This document shows positions 45,871 to 55,774 of a stretch of DNA of 64,000 nt, one piece after another. The position numbers and the translations under genes were made by a program. Under the pieces are notes generated by a model, which was not told the DNA's origin, ran no database searches, and was given only the letters and a program-made list of their open reading frames with translations. Every line of letters begins with the position of its first letter. Within the stretch, counting starts at the first letter, position 1. Source of the stretch: Bifiguratus adelaidae. Lineage: Eukaryota > Mucoromycota > Endogonomycetes > Endogonales. The DNA is taken from positions 216,310 through 280,309 of the forward strand of contig MVBO01000010.1 in the NCBI GenBank assembly GCA_002261195.1, in the 5' to 3' direction.

Positions 45871-46973
45871 ATGAAGGCTATTCTCAAGTCCAGACCAGGC
45901 GACGCATCCGTTCTCTTAGAGGGTGAGGTGCCTATTCCGGTACCAGGCGAAAACGATATAGTAGTCAAGGTAGCCGCGGTATCCATCAATCCAATCGACA
46001 CAAAGATAAGATCACTGGACTATCAAGTGAAGGCGTATGGGCGCGGTCGAGAGAACGATACAAGCCAAGTACTCGGATTTGACGCTGCTGGCACGGTAGA
46101 GTCTGTGGGCAGTAAGGTGACCAAGTTCAAAAAGGGCGACAGGGTGTTGCATGCGGGCGTTCTGGGATATCAGGGAGCTTATGCCCAATATGCCGTTATG
46201 GATGCGCGCCTGGTCGGGCATTTGCCAGACAATTTGAGCTTCAACAAGGCAGCGGCCTTGCCGCTTGTCAGTTTAACCGCTTGGGAAGGTTGGCTGATTA
46301 GCAGATTCGCAACCGAGAACTAAACAAACGTGCAACTTTAGCGTTGGTCGAAAGACTGGGGTTCGAACTCAACCCGGCAGCTCCGCCAAATGCTACGCTC
46401 TTAATCATTAATGGAGCCGGTGGTGTGGGTTCGCTCGCTATTCAGATAGCAAGAAAGTTGCTTAAGATACCTAATGTGATCGCCACTGCGTCACGCCCTG
46501 AAACCGTTAAATGGTGTGCAGCCAATGGGGCAACAGATGTCATCAATCATCGTGACGAGCTTGCGCCTCAGCTTAAGGAGCGAGGACTAAAGGTGACCCA
46601 TATTCTCATCAATTACAGCACCGAACAGTACATTGATGCCTGTGTCGAGCTCATTGAGCCACTCGGTAAAATCTGCACCTTACTGAGGACTCCGGAACCT
46701 TTCAAGCAAATGATACCGCTCGTGACCAAGTGTCTTAACATTAGTGGAGAATTCATGTTTTGCAAGGGCATCAATATGGTCGACATGGAGTCGCAAGGAG
46801 AGATACTTACAGCCGTGGCTAAGGCAAGGTCAGAAGGGATACTCGATACTATTGTCACAAAGACCTACCCGCAGTTTGGGGCTGTACCGTTGCAAGAGGC
46901 ACATAGGTTAGTGGAGAGTGGAACCGCGATTGGCAAAGTAGTCATTGGAGGAGTCGATAAGCCATGGGTATAA
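45871..46973 (+). CDS. MDR oxidoreductase, cluster copy 1 (intact)
   Basis: Two exons (45871-46288, 46342-46973) give 349 residues. MKAILKSRPGDASVLLEGEV starts the GroES-like fold; VSINPIDTKIRSLDYQ and VLGFDAAGTVESVGSKVTKF follow. The NADPH fold has INGAGGVGSLAIQIARKL, then [20 protein letters not shown] and VINHRDELAPQL. The end GTAIGKVVIGGVDKPWV is family-typical. It belongs to the zinc-binding-alcohol-dehydrogenase-like quinone reductases but lacks zinc ligands. The reading frame is clean throughout, unlike the two related copies downstream. Substrate unknown. Confidence 0.9.
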
Positions 46974-47253
46974 GAAGATCTGTTGGAAGGCACTGGTGTC
47001 GTACCCTGTTTGTTCTATACGCAGGAATACAATTTGAATGGGGTAGCCCTGTACAAGCGTGCACGGATCCCTGTTTGTCCAAATCAGGCGACGATGACAT
47101 TTGTTCGGGACGGGTGCGTCGGTGGCGCGCACCTGCTGATAAATCCAAGCTTTGTACCTGGTTGTGTGCAAAGCCCTGATTGTTCTGTCGCACAGCTCAA
47201 TATAGACACTATTATATAAGAACAATGTAAACATAGCTTCTGATCGTTCAACA

Positions 47254-48157
47254 ATGGAAAGCAATTGTAGCGACCAAAAGTGGAGACCCGTCTGTCTTGG
47301 CGCAACAAGACTAACCACCCAACACCCGAACGACTTGTTGGTCAAGATATCTACTGTGTCTGTCAATCCTGTGGAACCCAAGATCTGTTTCGGCGAACTG
47401 GGCGATTATGCGGTAACTGAAGGCACAAATGGGCCGTCAAATTGACCTGGGCCGGCCGTCTTGGGCTGGGACGTTGCTGGTATAGTTGAGGACATGGGTG
47501 CGGCGGTGAAGGGCTTCAAGAAGGGTGACCGGGTCATGTACGCTGGCGTGGTTGGCTTTCAAGGCAGGAAATGCAAAATATGGGATTGGTGATCACAGGA
47601 TTGTCGGGCATGTTCCTGACTCGCTTGATTTCGCCGGGGCCGCCGCCCTCCCTCTCGTGAGTCTCACAGCATGGGAAGGTGCTCAAGATTCCCAACATCA
47701 TTGCTACTGCCTCGCGACCAGAGACCATTAAATGGGTACTTGCCCACGGCGCTACCCACATGATTAATCATCAGGAAGCGCTTGCAACTCAAATCGAGCA
47801 ACTTGAACTCAAAGTGCCGCACATCTTGATCAGCTACAGAACCGAGGCGTATTTCGCGGCCTGTCTAGACCTGGTCCAACCGTTTGGTAAGATTAGCACG
47901 ATTCTGGAATGCAGGGCACCGCTTCCTGCGAATAGCGTCGGCAAGATTATGCGAAAGGGCCTCACGTTTTGTGGGGAATTCATTTTCAAAAATGCCTCTT
48001 TGAAATCAACAGGAAAGTCAAGGAGAGATCTTGGATAGCATTGGCAAACTTCGACCACTTTGGTCTCGGTCCTCTACAACAAGTCCATACGGATCTTGAG
48101 ACAGGCATTGTAGTTGGCAAGGTCGTCATGAGAGGACTCGACAACGAGTGTGTTTGA
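47254..48157 (+). pseudogene. MDR oxidoreductase, cluster copy 2 (decayed)
   Basis: The segment aligns along its length with copy 1 but carries several breaks. An extra G directly after the ATG shifts the first ~20 codons; a TGA occurs near 47443; a frame change lies in the GVVGFQG...AKYG region near 47560; and right after SLTAWEG (47680) the sequence jumps to [18 protein letters not shown], so the intron and the whole GxGxxG nucleotide-binding strand of copy 1 are gone (about 160 bp). Frames stay similar to copy 1 after that (ILISYRTEAYFAACLDLVQP), with another shift near 48010. Without the Rossmann glycine motif no active enzyme is possible. Confidence 0.88.
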
Positions 48158-48277
48158 TTCAGATGGGCCAGTGATGTCAGTGTATAGGTATCCTTAAAGC
48201 ATTCGTCTACCATTCTCTTTGAGCAATCGCTATACTTTCAAGTGGCAATGATTAGCCCCGTGGTTGTAGGAGAAACA

Positions 48278-49469
48278 ATGAAAGCAGTTGTACTCTCGGA
48301 TTTTGGAGGTCCTGATGTGCTTCAGCTAGTCGAACTGCCAATGTAAGGTGAAGCTCCCCTTATGATCCATTGACCAGTCCTTGCATAGACCGACGCCTGG
48401 GCCCGGTGAGCTGTTAGTGCGCATCATGGCGTTCTCTGTGAATCCGGTGGATACAAAGATTCGGCAAGGCAAGGCACCCTATGCCGCTTTGCACGGCAAA
48501 GACAAACCTTTGGGTTTCGATGCAAGCGGTGTGGTAGCTAAACGAGGCCCAAAGTGCAAACGCTTTGATGTTGGTGATGCCGTTATGTATGCCGGTGTGA
48601 TCGGAAAGTCTGGTACCTATGCGCAATACGGCATAATCGACGAGCGCCTTGTTGGGAAAAAACCAAAAACACTTACCTTTACAATGGCTGCTGGGCTTCC
48701 TTTGGTATCCTTGACTGCCTGGGAAGGTGAGAAAACAGGCAAATAACGTATCTCTCCATACCCATTCACGGATTGGACCTAGCTCTTGTTGAGCGACTCG
48801 CACTGCCGCTGGACCCACCTGCTCCACGCAAGGATTCCATCATGATCATTAACGCTTCAGGCGGTGTGGGCACTATGGCCACACAGATCGCTCGGAGGCT
48901 TCTCCGCTTCGACACTGTGATTGCGACCGCAAGTCAACCTCACACGATCGAATGGTGTAAGCAATTTTACGCTACTCATTGTGTGAACTATCGCGACGAT
49001 ATCAAAGCACAACTCTCAGGCCTTGGGCTTGTAGTCAATAACATCATGATGTGCTACTCGCCCGATGTCTATCTTTAACCTGCTGTTGACTGGATTGAGC
49101 CACTGGGACGTATTGCGTGCATTGTTGAATCTGACAAAGGTCCATTTGACGGGCAACTGTGGAACAATATGATGAACAAGAGTCTCGTTTTTGCTGGCGA
49201 GCTCATGTTCACCAAACCATTGTACCAAAAGGATATGGACTCTCAAGGCGCGATATTGGATACACTGTGCCATTTGGTGGAAGAGGGACGACTCATCCCG
49301 CCCGTGTATCACATTGAACCCTATCAGCTTGGAATCGCTTAGAAAGGTCAGTCTAGGCATAATCATCCGCCATTCAGACGCCTTACGGTCATTTGTCTTG
49401 CAGGTCCATGCCACCGTTGAATCAGGCCATGCCATTGGCAAGCTAGTGTTTGGTGGTATTGAACTGTGA
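48278..49469 (+). pseudogene. MDR oxidoreductase, cluster copy 3 (probably decayed)
   Basis: Starts MKAVVLSDFGGPDVLQLVEL, with an intron absent from copy 1 near 48344-48389, and runs well through FSVNPVDTKIRQGKAPY, DASGVVAKRGPKCKRFDVGD, the shared intron, INASGGVGTMATQIARRL and IATASQPHTIEWCKQF. A TAA at 49076-49078 then replaces the residue equivalent to Asp in the YIDAC motif of copy 1, while the same frame continues WIEPLGRIACIVESDKGP. Near 49340 a TAG and a frame change precede VHATVESGHAIGKLVFGGIE, the normal C-terminus. Truncated at the TAA the protein would lack the last ~100 residues. Recent inactivation is the simplest reading. Confidence 0.78.
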
Positions 49470-49621
49470 CGAAGACATTGGACGACGTGCCGAACATTTG
49501 CTAAAAGAAGCAATTTTCTTGCATGACAGCTATCCCGTTTCAAAGCGAAGGACTCTGGTATCAAAGCGTGTAGAATCGTTTCGACTCGTAAAAGGTTGCG
49601 CTCTTGATTGAGTTGCTCACT

Positions 49622-51507
49622 ATGACTTCTGTGCACGGTAACATAAGGGATTCTGACCTTGAAAATGCCGGAGGAGCGCGTGACACTAATTTGTATGAAC
49701 CAATAGGCGCGTTTGAGAAAGATGAAGGGACGCTTGCCGGGGATCACGGCGAGGAGAAATCGAGCGATGGAGATGGTATCTACAGTAGCGTAGAGATGCC
49801 GCAGGGGAAGGCCCCGCGCTTCATCCTAATTGGGTCATAGAGTATGTAAAGGTTTGGGTTTAAGATTCCGACTTACAATTCTCCTGCAGCTTTGTCATCT
49901 GGTTTATCGCTACGGGACTGACGTTTGCGGCATTAGAGGTATACTTCCCCAAGGGATATAACCAGGAGAATCTGATTATTGGGCTCCTGTGGGCGGCATT
50001 CACCTTACTGCTCCTTTTCCGCCATGCCAATACAGCAACCATTTTGTAAGGGTTGCAATGCACACATGGAGCCAGGCGACGCAGAATATACCCCAGAATT
50101 ATATCAGTTATTGCGGCAAGTTTCTTGCTATTGCCTTGATAATTGTCATCAGCTTTGCAACGCCGGCAAATGCAGAAATTGGTACCACAATAGGCATGAT
50201 ATTCATTGGCTTGTCTTGGATGATCATTTGGATTGGCATCCAGTATTTGACTTCAAAGGTGAGGTCCGCGTTGCAGTGACTTGGAACGAGACTTATCGCT
50301 TGTAGAGTCGCCGCGCCATTGTCTGGAGAACAGTGATTGTTGGCATCTTCTCGCAATATGTGGTGGCTCTCTTCGTATTACGAACATATGTCGGCTAGAC
50401 ATCTTTCAATAGGCCGCCATCTTAGTCGCCTGTTTCCTTGGCATGTCTGTTGCTGGAACGACATTTCTGCTGGGTAGCGTCGCGACGACGTACTCATACT
50501 TTTGCCCTTTCAGGTCTTCCCGCCTTCATATTCTTTTGCGCCTTTGTTCAAATGCTCTACTATTGGAGAATGGCACAATGGGTCGTTGCGAAATTTGCGA
50601 AATTCTTCGTATGGCTCATGAAAACATCTGGCGCCGAGCGATGATGGCTGCTGCCTCGCCTTTTGCTGGTCAAGGTGAATCAGCACTATTAGTCGCGCCG
50701 TACATTAAGGGCAGACAACGGCCGAACTCCATCAATTCATGACCTCTGGATTTGCGACGATTTCTGGATCTGTCTTGTTTGGATACAATCATATGGGCGT
50801 CAATCCTCAATCACTCCTGACTGCTGCAGTCATGTCAATTCCATGCAGCTTGGCGCTTTCCAAAGTGCGTGTGCCGGACGAAGAAGAGTCAGGAACAAAA
50901 GGAAAAGTTGTGGGCAGTCACAGGTCTGAAGATGGGAACGTATTAGCGGCTGCCGGCAATGGCGCTTCCATCGGATTGGCTGTCGCCTGCTTCATGTTTG
51001 CGTTCATCCTCGTCATTATCTCTCTCATTGAAACCATCGATTCCATGCTACCCTGGTACGGCGGGTTCTATGGACTCGAATCTTTGATGGTTGCCGAGAT
51101 ATTAGGATGTGTGATGATGCTTGTAGCGGTCTTTATCGGCATACCATCCAACGGAAGTCGCGCTTATCGGTTAGCTACTCGCAATTAAAATCATTGGAAA
51201 CGAGTTTGTCGCGTACTCTATGTTGACCAATCCATCTCAACCCCACAGTCACCTCTCTGCTCGTTCCATAACCATTATTACTTATGCTTTGGCCGGTTTT
51301 GGTAATATGTCGTCCATTGGCATTTCAGATTCGTACACTTGGTAGGTAGACTCTATCTCTGAAGTCGATCCTAGTGTTGATGCCTTGATTTAGGTACCGT
51401 GGCTCCAGATAAAAAGCCACAGCTGGGCGAGTGTTATTGTTAGCGCCATGCAGACCGGAGCGTTGCGTACATGGTTCTCGGCTACAATTGCGGGGATGCT
51501 TCTCTAG
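49622..51507 (+). pseudogene. Concentrative nucleoside transporter (CNT/SLC28 family), decayed
   Basis: Pieces in correct order but in changing frames: an acidic N-terminal tail from MTSVHGNIRDSDLENAGG, FVIWFIATGLTFAALEVYFP, FALFVLRTYVG with a stop, YYWRMAQWVVAKFAKFFVWL, GQGESALLVAPYI, TSGFATISGSVLFGYNHMGV, GNGASIGLAVACFMFAFILV, IIGNEFVAYSMLTNPS, ITYALAGFGNMSSIGI, and the last span SAMQTGALRTWFSATIAGML. These follow the CNT order including the nucleoside-binding QTE-like (GQGES) and NEFVAY regions. At least five stops or frame changes are not explained by introns. The normal protein is a sodium- or proton-coupled nucleoside importer of ~13 helices. Confidence 0.85.
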
Positions 51508-51533
51508 AGTCTATACTATTGTATATAACGTGT

Positions 51534-52962
51534 TTACACATTTTTTCGCAATTGCACACCATCCTCAGAGAAATCTTGTCGCCAAAGGACTTCTTCGGTG
51601 TACACTGGGCCAGAGCAATTCCTTTGACACGTATAGATTAGCAAAGTTCCCCAATCGATGGAATCTTGAGACGTGTTATTAATAGAAAGGTAGTGCAATA
51701 ATGTGGATAAAATCTAGAGAACCAATGAGAATGACAGCGGGGCAAAACGACAACTGCCTACCTGAAACTCAAAAGTTCGCGGCTCACCGCAATGAGTGCA
51801 GTTGGGTATATCTTCTTCGGATGGCTTGCATCGATCACTGACCCAAAGAGGCGTAGTTGGTTCCGTCTCGTATTCTATCCGAGCGTAACGAACCACCTGC
51901 CTGGGTTCACGATCTATAATCCGCTGGAAATCAAGGAAGGCTTCGTCAACACCAGTCTCTGTATTTTCATAGATCTCGTCACCGGCCGGAACCAGCGCTC
52001 GGGTTGTGTCTGAAGTCGATGCTTAGTATTTCTGCTACTCGGCGGCTACTGTACTTACCAAATCCTTCGTTGTTGCCTTCTACTACATGGCCTTCTTCTG
52101 CCATATTCTTTTTGAAAAATTCGCGTTGCTCTTCCTCCTCTTCCTCCACCGTCAGCACTTTTTCAGGTCCTGAGACGACCTCAAACTCGGGAAACAATGT
52201 GCTAGCGAGCTTGTTATCATCTCTCGTCTTGAGGTCGCTGTACGTTTGTGGATCGACTTCCTCACGAAGGCCGCACAATTTCTTGTGAAATCCGAAATTC
52301 CAATGCAGCATTTGATGCTCTCGACTGCAGTAGGACACGGAATGACATTTGGAGCAGGTTTTGTCACCTAATCCTCCGCATACCGTGCACAATGATGGTG
52401 GCTTGAAATCATTGAGGATAATATCTGGGGCTGCTTCCTCTTCGTCATCGCTTGTCCCCGCTGGTTCATCTGCAAGAGTGTAATATTTGTTCTCTTGGGG
52501 CAATTGGGAACGAAAGACCTTGAAACTGATGGAATTAGCTGATTGCCCCATTCAGCTAGCCACATACCATTTCTTCCAGTCCTCACGGTGACAGATACCG
52601 GTCTTACAGCAGAATACATAGACTGTTCTATGAAAAGCTTCCGGCGGGTCGTCCTCGGGCGTATAGAGCTAGATAGACGTCAGCATGAGCACTTTCAGTG
52701 AGTGCGCTCGTTCTACCTGTACAAGCAGTGACATAGGATTCCCACAAATGCCACATTTAGCCTTGTCCATGTCCAAAGGTTGCCCAGCATGCAGCCATAC
52801 CTGGATTGTCTGTAAGTTTCGACCGCTTAGCTAGTCAACGTCACTTACTGGTCGACCGCCTATTTTACTCGGCAAGTCTATCAAAGTCAAAGGCTTGACC
52901 GGTTTCTCGGCAAATCCAAGCTGAACTCCCCTACGAAGCTCTTGCCGATCGTCTTGCGACAT
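51534..52962 (-). CDS. PDCD2: PDCD2, ribosomal protein uS5 chaperone
   Basis: MSQDDRQELRRGVQLGFAEK begins the conserved N-terminal block, then SKIGGRPVWLHAGQPLDMDK, CGICGNPMSLLVQLYTPEDD and VYVFCCKTGICHREDWKKWY. A MYND-type zinc finger reads LCTVCGGLGDKTCSKCHSVS and YCSREHQMLHWNFGFHKKLC. The C-terminal domain has IPNCTHCGEPRTFEFQ, LDWGT-like SIDWGTLLIYTCQRNC and EVLWRQDF. PDCD2 holds newly made ribosomal protein uS5 (Rps2). It ends 27 bp from the converging CNT pseudogene, and its ATG lies only 19 bp after the stop of the RPAP3 gene on the same strand. Confidence 0.93.
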
Positions 52963-52981
52963 TGTCAACCGTAAACTTTTT

Positions 52982-54820
52982 TTATTGGACTCCAAATTTA
53001 GCGGCTAAAGGTTTCCATTGCGTAGAAGGAAGGGTATGCAGGGATTGGAAGAGATCCGCAAGATCTAGTGTGGGTGAATACACGTGTCGAGTCATTGGGA
53101 TGGTCTTTTACCTTTGCGTTGCTTATCCTCTAGAAACATGATTAACATGTTAAACCTTGGAATTGTAGACAGCGCTGTCAATGTGTTTAGGATGGTTTCT
53201 GGTTTCTCATTCCTAAATTGATAGAGATCAATAAGAGCAAAATGCTATTCTGCCTCCCGTTTAGACTTACGGTATATAATGTTGCTTGAGGGTCTTGATA
53301 ATTTGATCGAAATAGCTCGGCTCGAGCACGGATTTGAACAGGATTGGATAGGTGGCGGTTGGAATGATCTGTAAGCGATGTAGTGATTAACATCTTCGCG
53401 CATGTAGGATATGCTTCTACCTACTTTGAGATATTGATACAAGGCCTCTGATCCTCGGGACCTAAAAGTTCGCCAGTCCCGCTCGAAATCCTGAGCGGTC
53501 TTTGGTACGCGCATGGGAATGGTTGTGCTTGATAAGTTGCGGAAATCATCCGGTTTTCCGGCCGCGTCAGGTTTCGTTGGTTTCGTCGGTGAGGCTTGCG
53601 TGGGAGTTATTTGGCCGTTGTCGCTGTCTTCCTTGGGAATCGCAGGGGTTGAAGATGTCGCAGAGGTAGCCTCATTTGCTGTGTGAGTTAACTTCACCGG
53701 AGGTGAGGATCCTGATGTTTTGAATTTCTCGAGTTCAGGGATGTAATCTTTCTCTACAATGGGGATTCGACGGGGTTTCGAATCATTTGATGGCTTCGCG
53801 GGAGCTACTGGCGTAGTTGGTATACTTTTCTTCGGTTCCGACGGCGAGCTCGGGGTTGTCTTCTTGTTTGACGGCTTTTTCGCTCGCGATTGCTTCTTGG
53901 CCTTTCGGGTAAAAGTGAGTTCCAATACATATTGGTTTGGATTGCATACCTTGAGCTTAGCCAATTCCTCACTGACAGTCTTATTATTAGGTTCAAGCCT
54001 TAGCGCAGCCTCGAGGTCTAGAATAACCGTTAGCCCTTGTATTCGAAGAACAACATGAGTGCAATTCCATACCGCTTTGAGCATCAGATAGCTTGCCTAA
54101 TGCATGTCTAGCAATTGCTCTGCGCCACAGAGCCTTTACATTTGACGGTTGTATCTTTAGCCCTTTGGAGCACTCCTTTTCAGCCTCAGCGTATCTGGAG
54201 GCAAATGTGAGTTATTCACGCTCCAAGAAGGGTTGGTTGCTTACCTCTCCAATTTCAGCCAGCATTGAGCACTGTTCACATAAAAAACGGCATTCGAAGG
54301 ATCCAATCGAGCCGCTTGCGCATAGTGAGCAATAGCCTCCGCGTATTGTTTGGATGCAAATGCCTTGTTGCCCTGGAAAGAACGGTGCTAGGTTAAGTTT
54401 CCTTCCGAGAGTAGCTATGTCAAAGCTTACCAAGTCCTTCTCAACAAGTGCTTGTTCTTGTGCTCGAGGGGTAGTCTTTCCCTTGCTGGCACTTGCAATA
54501 GAAGGCGTTGACTGACTGACCGTGACCTTTTCTTTACTAGAGAGGGCCTCTGACTTTGCTTTTGTGGGTGAAACCTCCTTTACCGTGTTTTTAGTAGCCC
54601 CACTTCCGTCCCCTCCGACTGCACTGTTGATTTGCTTGCCCGAGCCGACTTTGCCGATCGGTGTTGCTGTGAGTACGTCATTTGCTGCATCGTCGATTTG
54701 AATCTCCGAGTACGGTCTTACTCCGACCTGGGGTGTTTGCTCAGCGTCGCCTTGGATCTGGTTCCGAGTGTCTGCCTGCCACTGCTGTACTTGATTCCAC
54801 ACCGAGTCTAAATCCTGCAT
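52982..54820 (-). CDS. RPAP3: RPAP3-like R2TP co-chaperone with TPR and RPAP3_C domains
   Basis: MQDLDSVWNQVQQWQADTRN starts a disordered region; a three-unit TPR follows (NKAFASKQYAEAIAHYAQAA, DPSNAVFYVNSAQCWLKLER, KALWRRAIARHALGKLSDAQ) with basic residues suited to clamp the Hsp90 tail. A long Ser/Pro/Lys linker leads to the RPAP3_C domain: PKTAQDFERDWRTFRSRGSE, YLKIIPTATYPILFKSVLEP and SYFDQIIKTLKQHYI, ending LAAKFGVQ. Proteins of this kind link Hsp90 to RUVBL helicases in assembling RNA polymerases and snoRNPs. Six or so introns. In budding yeast the counterpart Tah1 is much shorter, so this is the animal-like long form. Confidence 0.88.
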
Positions 54821-55706
54821 ATAACGCGCACAGCAAAAATTTACAACCGCAATGTCGCGCCGATGTTACAATAAGAATGCGTTTACAATGAAGAGGCTAT
54901 TGTGCAACGAAGCATTGTGTTTCTGCGCTTGTCATATACAAGGAACATCCCATAGAATAGCTAGTTTTAGCTTGGCATCGTTTTATAATTTGCATGTACG
55001 AGTTGCGCAGCGTTGCTTAATATATCTCACATTTTACGCTGCGCAAATCAAGGCCCTGCATCATACTAGACATGCTTTCATCACGCCACACCGCAAGCTG
55101 CAAAATGGTTGCAAGGCGCAGCAATAAGGCTTTTTACCTCAATCTGTTCCAATGATGCAAATGCTAGGTGTCATGGCGTTTCAAGGCCGAGTCTCGGTCA
55201 AAGTAGCATGGCAAGATTTCACACCACCGTGGTGGATCAGCGACCTAAGTCAAGGTACCGATGAGCTCCAACCATTTTACATGCTTTAACCCAAATTCAC
55301 TACCGTTAACCTCTATCGCTGATGTGTAGTTATTACTTTGATCGGCGAGGTCAAGGTTATTAAACGCTTCGTAATGTTGACCCCCTATAGAAAGTATTGA
55401 GTAAAGCCAGAAAATCCCACGTACGCTCGAATGGTCGTGTTGATCACTAATGACAATTGTTAAACCGTTGTTCGCTTCGCTATATCAGGACTCCTGATCC
55501 GCAGTAAGGGGTGTAGCGCATGCTACGCATTCCAGTGAAACGATATTAATCCAAATCTCTACAATGTTGTAATATAGGTGTCAGTAATTGTCAACACTCC
55601 AAGTAAAAGCACCGAGTCTATCCCATTTGTTTCGCAGAGTATTGTCCTCGATGCTGATGAGATGTCTGTCCCAAAGTCGACCGTGAGAACAATACAGATT
55701 GATCGA

Positions 55707-55725
55707 CCAATCAAATTGCTCCAAG
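55707..55725 (+). promoter_or_regulatory. ERSE-like element CCAAT-N9-CCAAG
   Basis: CCAAT at 55707-55711, nine bases, CCAAG at 55721-55725. The animal ER stress response element is CCAAT-N9-CCACG, so spacing is exact with one base different. It lies 50-70 bp upstream of the GRP94 ATG and just before the TATA box. Confidence 0.4.
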
Positions 55726-55738
55726 TCAACTTGGCGTC

Positions 55739-55745
55739 TATAAAA
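55739..55745 (+). promoter_or_regulatory. TATA box of the GRP94 gene
   Basis: TATAAAA 30 bp before the ATG at 55775. If used with ordinary spacing, transcription begins only a few bases before the start codon, giving a very short leader. Confidence 0.55.
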
Positions 55746-55774
55746 GGGATTCCATCAAACTTGCTCCTGGGAGA

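Larger units (their letters stand above)
54821..55774. other. Divergent intergenic region RPAP3 / GRP94
   Basis: About 950 bp, the longest gap in the window. The GRP94-proximal end holds an ERSE-like element and a TATA box, listed separately. The ORF at 54852-55127 crosses it without family likeness. ACCACCGTGGT near 55222 is a short dyad of unknown meaning. Confidence 0.5.

Noticed and set aside
46360-46385. GGTTCGAACTC resembling a tRNA B box
   Set aside because: It encodes GFELNP in the intact MDR gene and no A box or cloverleaf surrounds it.
46983-47219. ORF between MDR copies 1 and 2
   Set aside because: No family likeness, overlaps others in different frames, and lies in a decaying region.
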